A DNA stretch of 64,000 nucleotides, from the NCBI GenBank assembly GCA_035943935.1, contig DASZBR010000007.1, forward strand, positions 19,606-83,605, in the 5' to 3' direction. A model generated the notes under the pieces. That model ran no database searches. It had not been told where the DNA came from and saw only the letters and a list, made by a program, of their open reading frames with translations. The position numbers and the translations under genes were made by a program. Shown here piece by piece: positions 8,661 to 16,482 of this stretch; within the stretch, counting starts at the first letter, position 1, and each line of letters starts with the position of its first letter. The DNA comes from DASZBR01 sp035943935. GTDB lineage: Bacteria > Pseudomonadota > Gammaproteobacteria > DASZBR01.

Positions 8661-9221
8661 TTTTAGAGCCACAAAGCAATCCACAGCATGATCATTCACC
8701 ATCCCAATCGCCTGCATATACGCATAACAAATCGTACTGCCGACAAACTTAAACCCCCGTTTTTTCAGGTCTTTTGAGAGCTTGTCTGAAATATCACTGG
8801 TTGCTGGAACCTGCTTAATACTTTTCCAATTATTTTTAACAGGCTTATTATCTACAAAATTCCAGAGATAACTCGAAAAGCTTTTATATTCTTTTTGGAT
8901 TTTTAAAAATATCTGGGCATTGGTAATAGCAGATTGGATTTTTAATTTATTTCGAATAATACCCGGGTTATTTATCAATTCAGCTAATTTATGAGTATCA
9001 TATTTAGCAATAAGCTCAGGATTAAAGTTACTGAAACATTGACGGTAATTCTCGCGCTTTTTTAATACGGTCAGCCAATTTAATCCCGCTTGAGCGCCTT
9101 CCAAAATTAAAAATTCAAATAAAACTCTATCATCATAAACAGGCCTGCCCCATTCTGTATCATGGTATTTAATATAGAGCGGATCAGCAGTGACCCAGGC
9201 ACAGCGGGATTTTGTCCTCAT
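8649..9221 (-). CDS. tag: DNA-3-methyladenine glycosylase I
   Basis: 190 residues from ATG at 9221 (MRTKSRCAWVTADPLYIKYH), with GAGAAA upstream; an upstream TTG would add eight residues without a better RBS. Family signatures: CAWVT.DPLYI.YHD.EWG at the N-terminus, FEFLILEGAQAGLNW, and the C-terminal FKFVGSTICYAYMQAIGMVNDH with the Cys/His zinc ligands. The enzyme excises 3-methyladenine from alkylated DNA. It overlaps the MFS gene's 3' end convergently. Confidence 0.93.
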   Translation of the reverse strand: MRTKSRCAWVTADPLYIKYHDTEWGRPVYDDRVLFEFLILEGAQAGLNWLTVLKKRENYRQCFSNFNPELIAKYDTHKLAELINNPGIIRNKLKIQSAITNAQIFLKIQKEYKSFSSYLWNFVDNKPVKNNWKSIKQVPATSDISDKLSKDLKKRGFKFVGSTICYAYMQAIGMVNDHAVDCFVALKSTH

Positions 9222-9281
9222 AAATTTCTCATATATACTCAGCAACTCAAAACGGTAACATATTACGCACTAAGGAGCAGC

Positions 9282-9611
9282 ATGATGAAGGATTTTCTGA
9301 AAAAAATTTTAGTACTGACGTCATTGAGTACATTAATGTGTGTTTCCGCCATTGCCGCTCCCTCCGATACAACACCAGGTAGTACTTCCTCCGTTAAAGC
9401 GATAGGAACGGTTTCTGAAATGACAGGCGATGTTAATGTAAAAGGTCGTGAAACCAGCATGCACGCATTACATGTCGGCGATAGAGTTTATCAAGATGAT
9501 TTTATGTACATCCCATCCGCTGCCAAAGTGTGCATTAAATTCGACAACGGCGTAGATCATTGTTTTGGACCAGCACCGGCTCAAGGCATGGTTCAGGGAC
9601 TCTGGGGATAA
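9282..9611 (+). CDS. Small exported protein with FecR-like fold
   Basis: 109 residues from ATG at 9282, with a strong AAGGAG at 9272-9277; an earlier in-frame extension would overlap tag and lacks an RBS. A signal peptide (MMKDFLKKILVLTSLSTLMC..AIAA) is followed by a short beta domain: GTVSEMTGDVNVKG, LHVGDRVYQDDFMYI, AAKVCIKFDNGVDHCFGP. This pattern (G-x-V..G.v.v.., l.vGD.v....., s...i.f.dG) matches the FecR beta-sandwich domain, here standing alone in the periplasm with two Cys. No sigma factor or receptor gene is adjacent. Function unknown. Confidence 0.7.
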   Translation: MMKDFLKKILVLTSLSTLMCVSAIAAPSDTTPGSTSSVKAIGTVSEMTGDVNVKGRETSMHALHVGDRVYQDDFMYIPSAAKVCIKFDNGVDHCFGPAPAQGMVQGLWG

Positions 9612-9614
9612 CAA

Positions 9615-10064
9615 TTATTTTGTCGATCCAATATTTTTATTTTTCACATTGCCCTTGATTAATCGCGTTAATTCTTCGCAATAAACCACTTTATCGTGAT
9701 TAATCTTGAAAAAAGCCAAGTCTTTTACAACTAATTTCTCGCCATTGTTTTTAATAATAGTAATATAAAATATTGTCGCGACATTATCACCGTCTGCCAC
9801 CATCCAATCGAATTTGGGTGTCATGGATTTAACCATGGCTTTAATATGCTTTTGATGCGTAACCCATTGTTGATAATTAAAGACTTTGCCATCAATTGGA
9901 TTCACAAAATCGTGTGAGACATATTTGCCATAATCCATATTCGGATCTTTGTTTTCGAGTGCATAAACCACCGCGTCCTTGACGAATTGTTTGGATTGCG
10001 TGGCATCCATGGCATAAACGTTGGAAGATATCACTAATAACAATAAAGCGAGTATGGTTTTCAT
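9615..10064 (-). CDS. Periplasmic NTF2/SnoaL-like protein
   Basis: 149 residues with a cleavable signal peptide (MKTILALLLLVISSNVYA). The mature part looks like a small alpha+beta NTF2/SnoaL-like domain: an N-terminal helical pair (SKQFVKDAVVYALENKD), HDFVNPIDGKVFNYQQWVTH, then strands ending in KDLAFFKINHDKVVYCEEL. Such domains bind or process small hydrophobic molecules; no catalytic residues can be assigned. It is convergent with the FecR-like gene (3-base gap) and divergent from the acetyltransferase. Confidence 0.65.
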   Translation of the reverse strand: MKTILALLLLVISSNVYAMDATQSKQFVKDAVVYALENKDPNMDYGKYVSHDFVNPIDGKVFNYQQWVTHQKHIKAMVKSMTPKFDWMVADGDNVATIFYITIIKNNGEKLVVKDLAFFKINHDKVVYCEELTRLIKGNVKNKNIGSTK

Positions 10065-10091
10065 GCGGGGTTCCTCTATATAATACGCGTT

Positions 10092-10586
10092 ATGCTAGAT
10101 TACCAGATTATCCCCATTACTGAAGAACATATCGAAGGCTTTTGCGCCGCCGTCGATAGCGTCTCTCGTGAAAGAAAATACTTAACCTTCTTGGAAGGTC
10201 CGCCGTTAGAAATGTCACAAGTGTTTGTGCGCGAAAACTTACGCGATCATTGGCCGCACTTTGTTGCGATTAGTCATAACAAAGTCGTGGGATGGTGTGA
10301 TATTACGACACTCAATCGCCCTGTATTTGAACATGCAGGAACACTGGGTATTGGCGTGATTGCTTCTCATCGCGGACAAGGTATTGGAAAAAGATTAATT
10401 GAAGCAGCGCTTGCAGCCGCAAAATTAAAAGGCTTAACGCGTATTGAATTATCCGTTCGAGAAAACAATAAAACCGCCATTGCGTTCTATGAAAAAGTTG
10501 GTTTTGTAAAAGAAGGTTTGCATCGTCATGCGGTGAAAATCGGTGATGTGTATGAAAATCATATTAGTATGGCGTTGTTGTTTTAA
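10092..10586 (+). CDS. GNAT family N-acetyltransferase
   Basis: 164 residues with the complete GNAT core: motif A GTLGIGVIASHRGQGIGKRLIEAAL carries the R/Q-x-x-G-x-G/A acetyl-CoA loop (RGQGIG), followed by LTRIELSVRENNKTAIAFYEKVGF and KIGDVYENHISMAL. It resembles RimJ/RimL-type enzymes that acetylate protein N-termini, amines or antibiotics; the substrate is unknown. Its end overlaps the convergent YhcG-family gene by four bases. Confidence 0.88.
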   Translation: MLDYQIIPITEEHIEGFCAAVDSVSRERKYLTFLEGPPLEMSQVFVRENLRDHWPHFVAISHNKVVGWCDITTLNRPVFEHAGTLGIGVIASHRGQGIGKRLIEAALAAAKLKGLTRIELSVRENNKTAIAFYEKVGFVKEGLHRHAVKIGDVYENHISMALLF

Positions 10587-11620
10587 TGGGTTAACCGCAG
10601 CTGTTCATATTTCTCACGCGCAAATTGAATTGCCATTTGTAATTTTTTCTCAAAAACTTCTCGCGGTAATGATTCAGTCAAAAACTGTGCAACATGTATG
10701 CCATTTTTGCCTAACTCTAATAACTCCACATCTTCTTGGTCTTTCTTGGCACAGATAATGATACCCAAAGGTTTTTCTTCTCCTTCATTGCGCTCATGTT
10801 TATCTAGCCATTTTAAATACCACTCCATTTGTCCTGCGTGCTCGGGTTGAAAAGCAGACATTTTTAATTCAATGGCGACTAAACGACGCATTCCTCTGTG
10901 GAAAAATAATAAATCAAGAAATCGATCATTTTGCATTGTGCTCATTCTTTTTTGACGCGCTACAAAACAAAAGTCACTACCCATCTCCTGAATAAATACT
11001 TGAAGCTCATTAAGAATAGCTTCTTCGAGATCTTTCTCCGTTAAAATTTGATGTGGATATAAGAACTTAAATAAACAGGGGTCCTGTAGATATAAATCAG
11101 GATTCATTCGATCGCCTTGCTTAAGTTTATCCAATTCGGTTCGAATGACAGATTCAGGTTGTTTGGCGATTGCGGTACGCTCGTAAAGCATCCCACTAAT
11201 CTTTTGCCTTAGTCCCCTCACACTCCAATTCTCTAATCGACACATTTCCGCATAAAAATCTCGTTTTAACGGGTCATCAATAACGATAAGCTCTCTGAGG
11301 TGAGACCAGGACAATTGTTGCGACAGTGTCGCAACAATCTGTTGCTCAGGAAAAACTCTAACAAATTGAATCGTGCGAAAAAGATTACTGGGTTCAAAAC
11401 CACTCCCATATTGAATAGTGAGTTGTTTCGCCAATTTCCTAACTATACGCTCACCGTATTCACCGCGTTGATCTCTGAGGACAGATTCGTTTATCCGGGA
11501 ACCGATTTTCCAGTACAACATTACAAGAGAAGAATTTACATAATAGGCAACTTGAGATTTTGCTGCGTTAATCAGCTGACAGATGTCTTGAAAAAGGGTT
11601 GCAGAAATGTCTTTAACCAT
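10583..11620 (-). CDS. yhcG: YhcG/DUF1016 PDDEXK nuclease-family protein
   Basis: 345 residues. The N-terminal DUF1016 domain (residues ~5-150) includes YWKIGSRINE and the conserved VATLSQQLSWSHLREL segment. The C-terminal PDDEXK nuclease-like domain (~170-330) includes DRFLDLLFFH...VAIELK with the Asp and E-x-K pair. Members are predicted DNA endonucleases, often near repeats or restriction systems. The codons for IVATLSQQ (around residues 95-102) form a perfect 25-nt palindrome, and related palindromes fill the region upstream of the start. Confidence 0.9.
   Translation of the reverse strand: MVKDISATLFQDICQLINAAKSQVAYYVNSSLVMLYWKIGSRINESVLRDQRGEYGERIVRKLAKQLTIQYGSGFEPSNLFRTIQFVRVFPEQQIVATLSQQLSWSHLRELIVIDDPLKRDFYAEMCRLENWSVRGLRQKISGMLYERTAIAKQPESVIRTELDKLKQGDRMNPDLYLQDPCLFKFLYPHQILTEKDLEEAILNELQVFIQEMGSDFCFVARQKRMSTMQNDRFLDLLFFHRGMRRLVAIELKMSAFQPEHAGQMEWYLKWLDKHERNEGEEKPLGIIICAKKDQEDVELLELGKNGIHVAQFLTESLPREVFEKKLQMAIQFAREKYEQLRLTH
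11314..11338. repeat. Perfect palindrome inside the yhcG coding sequence
   Basis: Arms ATTGTTGCGACA (11314-11325) and TGTCGCAACAAT (11327-11338) flank a single central base. On the minus strand it encodes I-V-A-T-L-S-Q-Q, part of a conserved DUF1016 motif. It has the same GTTGC-ACA core and one-base centre as the extragenic palindromes at 11693-11805. Confidence 0.9.
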
Positions 11621-11643
11621 GAGTAAATTCCTTTTATTAGAGA

Positions 11644-11662
11644 GTTGCTACACTCTAGCAAC
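11644..11662. repeat. yhcG-associated palindrome copy 1, degenerate
   Basis: GTTGCTA / TAGCAAC arms with CACTC between. It lines up with the other copies as GTTGCTACA-C-TCTAGCAAC, one base away from a perfect palindrome. It lies 24 bases upstream of the yhcG start codon. Confidence 0.75.
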
Positions 11663-11692
11663 AATTTCATAACAATCAAGAACTCACCACTA

Positions 11693-11721
11693 AAATTCTT
11701 GCCACAGTGTGGCAAGAATTT
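11693..11721. repeat. yhcG-associated palindrome copy 2
   Basis: Perfect 14-base arms AAATTCTTGCCACA / TGTGGCAAGAATTT around a central G. It shares the TTGCCACA core with copy 4 but differs in its outer bases, which change in both arms together. Confidence 0.9.
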
Positions 11722-11736
11722 AAACCTATCTAAAAC

Positions 11737-11761
11737 ATAGTCGCGACACTGTCGCGACTAT
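11737..11761. repeat. yhcG-associated palindrome copy 3
   Basis: Perfect 12-base arms ATAGTCGCGACA / TGTCGCGACTAT around a central C. It is the closest to the intragenic copy: GTTGCGACA in the gene becomes GTCGCGACA here, with the matching change in the other arm. Confidence 0.9.
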
Positions 11762-11774
11762 TTGGACCCAACTA

Positions 11775-11805
11775 AAGATAGTTGCCACACTGTGGCAACT
11801 ATCTT
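11775..11805. repeat. yhcG-associated palindrome copy 4
   Basis: Perfect 15-base arms AAGATAGTTGCCACA / TGTGGCAACTATCTT around a central C, the longest copy in the cluster. It lies 51 bases before the methyltransferase start. Confidence 0.9.
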
Positions 11806-11821
11806 GTTACTGGCCAAACAT

Positions 11822-11833
11822 GGTCGCGACTAT
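11822..11833. repeat. yhcG-associated half-palindrome
   Basis: GGTCGCGACTAT matches the right arm of copy 3 (TGTCGCGACTAT) except for the first base; the left arm is missing. It is probably a decayed or partial copy at the edge of the cluster. Confidence 0.55.
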
Positions 11834-11856
11834 CCTGAAAAAAGGAGGATTTAGAA

Positions 11857-12672
11857 ATGAAAACCAACTGGCTCTCCACCCTATTTATAACACTCACCGA
11901 ATTCTCGTATCGTTTAAAACAAACTTTATGGCACTGGGTTTACAACAAAATTGCACGCAGAGATGTTTCGGGGAAATTCGTATTCATGAATTATGGCTAT
12001 GACAATAAAACAGATACACCACTCATACTAAAGCAACAGGATGAACCCTATAGATATTTCATTCAACTTTATAATCATGTCGTTAAAGATATAGATTTAA
12101 AAAATAAAGCTATTATTGAAGTTGGCTGTGGACGCGGTGGTGGTGGGAATTTTTTATTACAGTATAAAAACCCCAGCTCTTATATTGGCATTGATTTATC
12201 TGAAGCAGCTATTATTTGGTGCAAAAACCAATTTAAATTTACAAATTCACAATGGATGCAGGGATCTGCGGATGCATTGCCTACACCAAACAACAGCGTG
12301 GATATTGTTATTAACGTCGAGTCTTCGCACTGTTATCCGTCCATGGAAAAATTCCTACAAGAAGTTAAGCGCGTACTGAAACCGAATGGCTATATGGCGT
12401 TTTGTGATCTTCGATCTGCGTCAGAAATAGCAAAGCTAGAAAGTCATATTGCAGCTTCTGGATTAGTGGTGATTAATCAATCTGAAATTACCTCTCAGGT
12501 ATTACAAGCCCTGGATAAAGTATCGTCTACGCGTGAAGCAGAAATTATGTCCGTTTTTCCCACGCTATTTCATCGAGCAGTTCGTGATTTTGCCGGCGTA
12601 AAAGATACGGCGGTATATAACATGTTGAAAGCGGGGGAGATGAAGTATCTGTGTTATTTGTTGCAGAAGTAA
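11857..12672 (+). CDS. SAM-dependent methyltransferase, class I
   Basis: 271 residues. The SAM-binding motif I is IIEVGCGRGGGGNFLLQ (about residues 87-103), followed by IGIDLSEAAI, and DIVINVESSHCYPSMEKFLQEVKRVLKPNGYMAFCDL. The pattern resembles the phthiotriolone/UbiE-like small-molecule C- or O-methyltransferases; the substrate is unknown. A strong AAAGGAGG at 11841-11848 fixes the start. The palindrome cluster lies immediately upstream and may share its promoter region. Confidence 0.85.
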   Translation: MKTNWLSTLFITLTEFSYRLKQTLWHWVYNKIARRDVSGKFVFMNYGYDNKTDTPLILKQQDEPYRYFIQLYNHVVKDIDLKNKAIIEVGCGRGGGGNFLLQYKNPSSYIGIDLSEAAIIWCKNQFKFTNSQWMQGSADALPTPNNSVDIVINVESSHCYPSMEKFLQEVKRVLKPNGYMAFCDLRSASEIAKLESHIAASGLVVINQSEITSQVLQALDKVSSTREAEIMSVFPTLFHRAVRDFAGVKDTAVYNMLKAGEMKYLCYLLQK

Positions 12673-12674
12673 GA

Positions 12675-12706
12675 CCCTCACCCCCGCTGCGCTCATGGGA
12701 GAGGGG
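12675..12706. repeat. Extragenic imperfect inverted repeat
   Basis: CCCTCACCC and GGGAGAGGG form near-perfect inverted arms (one mismatch) around a GCTGCGCTCAT-type loop, just after the methyltransferase stop. This CCCTCACCCC...GGGAGAGGGG form is a common dispersed intergenic element in many gammaproteobacterial genomes. There is no T-tract. Confidence 0.5.
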
Positions 12707-12781
12707 ACTTTCTCAGAGGTATCATCGCCCAAATCCCCCCATTTTCAGGTACAATGCCGATTCTATATATATGAGGATCGC

Positions 12782-13570
12782 ATGACAGAGCAGACCCCGA
12801 CAGCAACAGTCCTCGTCCGAGGACATGCTATGACAGAACTCCCCCATGATCTCTACATCCCACCTGAGGCGATGGAAGTCTTCCTGGAGACCTTTCAAGG
12901 CCCGCTCGACCTGCTGTTGTACCTCATTAAGAAAGAAAATCTGGATATCTTGAATATCCCCGTTGCTGAAATTACCAAACAATATATCCAATACGTCGAG
13001 CTGATGAAGACCCTCAATCTCGAATTGGCGGCTGAATATCTCGTCATGGCAGCGCTACTCGCCGAAATCAAATCACGTATGTTATTGCCTCGTCCAACTG
13101 AATTAGGCCCCGAAGAAGAAGATCCACGCGCGCTGCTTATCCGCCGATTACAAGAATATGAGCAAATCAAATTGGCCGCTGAAAATCTGGATAAATTACC
13201 TCAAGTCGGTCGCGATATTTTCTTAGCATCCGTTGAAGTCGCTGACGACGAAATTCCTAAACCGAAACCTGAACTGGATATGAAAGATTTGATGGTCGCG
13301 TTTTTAGACGTTATGCAACGCGTTTCTCATAATGCTAAACACAAAATTGCTCATGAACCTCTTTCTATCCGCGAACGTATGGGACAAGTGTTGAGAGTAT
13401 TAAAGCCCGATTCGTATACTAAATTTCAGGATTTATTTTTAGTCTCTGAAGGCAAGATGGGAGTTGTCGTGACGTTCATCGCTATTTTAGAATTATTGAA
13501 ACAGTCGTTAATAGATATTGTCCAACAAGAACCGTACAGTCCACTACACGTAAAGGCAGCCGTCGCATGA
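12782..13570 (+). CDS. scpA: Segregation and condensation protein A
   Basis: 262 residues from ATG at 12782, with GAGG at 12773-12776; the in-frame extension upstream runs through the repeat element and has no RBS. ScpA signatures: FLETFQGPLDLLLYLIKKENLDILNIPVAEIT near the N-terminus, EYLVMAALLAEIKSRMLLP, and a C-terminal winged-helix part (VVTFIAILELLKQSLIDI). ScpA is the kleisin that links Smc heads during chromosome condensation. It overlaps scpB by four bases. Confidence 0.95.
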   Translation: MTEQTPTATVLVRGHAMTELPHDLYIPPEAMEVFLETFQGPLDLLLYLIKKENLDILNIPVAEITKQYIQYVELMKTLNLELAAEYLVMAALLAEIKSRMLLPRPTELGPEEEDPRALLIRRLQEYEQIKLAAENLDKLPQVGRDIFLASVEVADDEIPKPKPELDMKDLMVAFLDVMQRVSHNAKHKIAHEPLSIRERMGQVLRVLKPDSYTKFQDLFLVSEGKMGVVVTFIAILELLKQSLIDIVQQEPYSPLHVKAAVA

Positions 13571-14259
13571 ATACTGAATCCGATGAATTAAATGAATTAA
13601 TTGAAACTGTTGAGATAATTGAATCTGTTGAGTCAATTGAACCTCATCCCCTCCTGAAACAAATTCTGGAATGCGCTATTTTGGCTGCGGGTGAACCGGT
13701 CGATATTTCGCGTTTTCAGCAATTATTTGCAGAAGATGAACGGCCCTCTGATGATCAAATTAGAACAACCCTCGAAGAATTAAAATCAGATTTAGAAAAC
13801 AGAGGCTTGAATTTAAAAGAAGTCGCGAGTGGTTATACTTTACAAATTCGGTCTGAATTACAAGCTTATATTGGCAGATTATGGGATACACGTCCTCCCC
13901 GTTATTCCCGCGCATTATTAGAAACTTTAGCATTAATAGCCTATCGTCAACCCATTACTCGCGCAGAAATTGAAGAAATTCGTGGTGTGGGGATTGCGTC
14001 TACTACTTTTAAAATTCTGACAGACCGCGAATGGATTCGTGTTGTAGGTCATCGCGATGTTCCCGGCAGACCCGGTTTATATGCAACGACGAAACAATTT
14101 TTAGATTATTTTAATTTAAAAAGCTTAGATGAATTGCCTTCACTCGCTGAAATTACTGATATTTTAGCGGCAGAAACAGAAATCGCAGAAGCGAAAGCCG
14201 TTACTGCATCCGTAGAAGAAACCACCACTCACATAGAGGCCACCCCCGTTGAAGCCTGA
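13567..14259 (+). CDS. scpB: Segregation and condensation protein B
   Basis: 230 residues with the two winged-helix domains of ScpB: LLKQILECAILAAGEPVDISRF, then PRYSRALLETLALIAYRQPITRAEIEEIRGV and the DREWIRVVGHRDVPGRPGLYATTKQFLDYF signature. It binds ScpA and Smc. An acidic stretch precedes and a Thr/Glu-rich tail follows the conserved core. ATGA overlap with scpA, and rluB starts inside its 3' end, so scpA-scpB-rluB is an operon. Confidence 0.95.
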   Translation: MNTESDELNELIETVEIIESVESIEPHPLLKQILECAILAAGEPVDISRFQQLFAEDERPSDDQIRTTLEELKSDLENRGLNLKEVASGYTLQIRSELQAYIGRLWDTRPPRYSRALLETLALIAYRQPITRAEIEEIRGVGIASTTFKILTDREWIRVVGHRDVPGRPGLYATTKQFLDYFNLKSLDELPSLAEITDILAAETEIAEAKAVTASVEETTTHIEATPVEA

Positions 14260-15019
14260 AAATAACGAAAAAAGTGACAAAAAAGATAACAGCGAAAAAT
14301 TACAAAAAGTTCTGGCTCGAGCAGGCGTTGCATCTCGTCGTCAAGCCGAAGAATGGATTGCTGCTGGTCGAATTACCATTAATGGTCAATTAGCGAAGAT
14401 TGGCGATCGTGTCGTTTCCACTGACAAAATCAGCGTTGATAATTTCCCGATGCCACAACATGCGCTCGAAGAAAAAGACGCGCGAGTATTGATTTACCAT
14501 AAACCCGAAGGCGAAATTTGTACGCGATCAGATCCGCAAAATCGTCCTACTGTATTTGACCATCTACCCATATTAAGAAAAGGCCGATGGGTCATGATTG
14601 GAAGATTGGATTTTAATACCTCAGGATTATTGTTATTTACAACCGATGGCGAATTAGCGAATAAATTCATGCATCCGTCACATGAAATCGAACGTGAATA
14701 TGCTGTTCGTGTATACGGCATAGTCACTGATCAGATGATCAAAAAATTAAAAAAGGGTGTTGAATTAGAAGACGGCCTGGCAAAATTCAAAGACGTACAA
14801 TTTCAAGGCGGTGAAGGACGTAACAGTTGGTATCACGTTGTCATTTGTGAAGGTAAAAACCGCGAAGTTCGACGCTTGTGGGAATCACAAGATGTGATGG
14901 TGAGTCGACTCACACGTGTACGCTTCGGAACGGTCGTTCTTCCTCCTCAATTGCGTGCAGGGAAATTTGTTGAATTGGAAGAACATGAGGTTGAGGAATT
15001 ACAGAAATGCTTCTCTTAG
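14249..15019 (+). CDS. rluB: 23S rRNA pseudouridine synthase RluB
   Basis: 256 residues. An N-terminal S4 RNA-binding domain (KLQKVLARAGVASRRQAEEWIAAGRITING) precedes the RsuA/RluB catalytic domain with GRLDFNTSGLLLFTTDGELAN (catalytic Asp in RLDxxTSGL) and the GKNREVRRLWES motif. It makes pseudouridine at position 2605 (E. coli numbering) of 23S rRNA. The start is a TTG at 14249 with AGAGG at 14235-14239, inside the end of scpB. The stop overlaps gpmI. Confidence 0.93.
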   Translation: MKPENNEKSDKKDNSEKLQKVLARAGVASRRQAEEWIAAGRITINGQLAKIGDRVVSTDKISVDNFPMPQHALEEKDARVLIYHKPEGEICTRSDPQNRPTVFDHLPILRKGRWVMIGRLDFNTSGLLLFTTDGELANKFMHPSHEIEREYAVRVYGIVTDQMIKKLKKGVELEDGLAKFKDVQFQGGEGRNSWYHVVICEGKNREVRRLWESQDVMVSRLTRVRFGTVVLPPQLRAGKFVELEEHEVEELQKCFS

Positions 15020-16482
15020 TTATTTTAGATGGTTTTGGATATCGTCCAACCGAAAAATATAACGCCATTGCATCCGCCACAAAACCCAATTGGGATTATC
15101 TTTGGGATCACTATCCGCATTGTTTTATTGATGGATCAGGTCACTCTGTAGGCTTACCTGACAGACAAATGGGTAACTCTGAAGTCGGTCATTTAAATAT
15201 CGGCGCGGGTCGTGTGGTTTATCAAGAATTTACGCGTATTGATAAAGCCATTGAAACCGGCGAATTTAATCAAAACCCTGTTTTTAATAGCGAATTAGAC
15301 CGCGTTAAAAAATCAAATTCAGCAGTACATATTATGGGACTGTTATCTCCTGGCGGTGTGCACAGCCATGAAGATCAAATTATAGCCATGATTAAATTAG
15401 CCCAAGCGAAAGATATTAAACATATATATTTTCATGCTTTTTTAGACGGCCGAGATACACCACCTAAAAGTGCACTACCCTCTTTATTAAAACTCGAAAA
15501 AAATACCGGAATTAAAATAGCGTCAATAACAGGACGCTATTATGCAATGGATAGAGACAAACGCATGGAGCGTACTGAAGCGGCTTTTGATTTACTCACC
15601 CAAAACAAAGCAGAGTTCCGTGCCGAAAATTCTGAATCTGCATTAAGTGCAGCTTATGCGCGAGGCGAAACAGATGAATTTGTAAAACCAACTTCAATTA
15701 TCCCTATAAAAATAGAAAAAAATGATGCAGTATTTTTTATGAATTTTCGTTCTGACAGAACACGCCAATTGACGAAGATGTTTTTAGATCATGGTTTTGA
15801 GCACTTTGTTTCGCTCACACTTTATGCAGATACGTTAAAAACTAAAGTCGCATTCCCCCCTCAGACTTTAAAAAATACCTTAGGTGAATATTTATCCAAT
15901 TTGGGATTAAAACAACTCAGAATAGCTGAGACAGAAAAATATGCTCACGTAACGTTCTTTTTTAATGGCGGCATTGAAAAACCGTATGAAGGCGAAGAGC
16001 GAATTTTAATTCCGTCACCGAAAGTCGACACGTATGATTTAAAACCTGAAATGTCTGCGCCTGAATTAACAGATAATCTCGTTAAAGCCATATTAGCTAA
16101 AAAATATGATTTTATAGTGTGTAATTATGCCAATCCTGACATGGTTGGTCATACGGGAAATTTTGATGCAACCGTCAAAGCCATAGAATGTATTGATACC
16201 TGCATAGGCAAAATTTATGCGGCATTAAAACAAACTCAGGGTGAAATGCTCATTACCGCAGATCACGGCAACGCCGAATGTATGTATGACGAAACAACGC
16301 ATCAACCGCACACAGCACACACCAGTGACCCTGTACCGTTTTTATATATAGGAAGAAAGGCTAAAATGGTGGATGAGCATGGCGTTTTATCTGATATCGC
16401 GCCGACAATTTTATATTTGATGAATTTATCTGAACCGAAAGAAATGACAGGGAAGAATTTAATCCGATGCGAAGAATCTTAA
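15007..16482 (+). CDS. gpmI: Cofactor-independent phosphoglycerate mutase
   Basis: 491 residues, starting MLLLVILDGFGYRPTEKYNAI. Alkaline-phosphatase-superfamily metal and Ser motifs are present: LDGFG, the catalytic Ser in QMGNSEVGHLNIGAGR, the HAFLDGRDTPPKS and GRYYAMDRDKR segments, and the C-terminal NYANPDMVGHTG and TADHGNAE metal sites. It interconverts 3- and 2-phosphoglycerate in glycolysis and gluconeogenesis. It starts inside rluB and overlaps ctp by 16 bases. Confidence 0.95.
   Translation: MLLLVILDGFGYRPTEKYNAIASATKPNWDYLWDHYPHCFIDGSGHSVGLPDRQMGNSEVGHLNIGAGRVVYQEFTRIDKAIETGEFNQNPVFNSELDRVKKSNSAVHIMGLLSPGGVHSHEDQIIAMIKLAQAKDIKHIYFHAFLDGRDTPPKSALPSLLKLEKNTGIKIASITGRYYAMDRDKRMERTEAAFDLLTQNKAEFRAENSESALSAAYARGETDEFVKPTSIIPIKIEKNDAVFFMNFRSDRTRQLTKMFLDHGFEHFVSLTLYADTLKTKVAFPPQTLKNTLGEYLSNLGLKQLRIAETEKYAHVTFFFNGGIEKPYEGEERILIPSPKVDTYDLKPEMSAPELTDNLVKAILAKKYDFIVCNYANPDMVGHTGNFDATVKAIECIDTCIGKIYAALKQTQGEMLITADHGNAECMYDETTHQPHTAHTSDPVPFLYIGRKAKMVDEHGVLSDIAPTILYLMNLSEPKEMTGKNLIRCEES

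Noticed and set aside
9162..9281. Longer N-terminus for the FecR-like protein
   Set aside because: It overlaps tag antisense; the ATG at 9282 has a strong RBS and begins a typical signal peptide.
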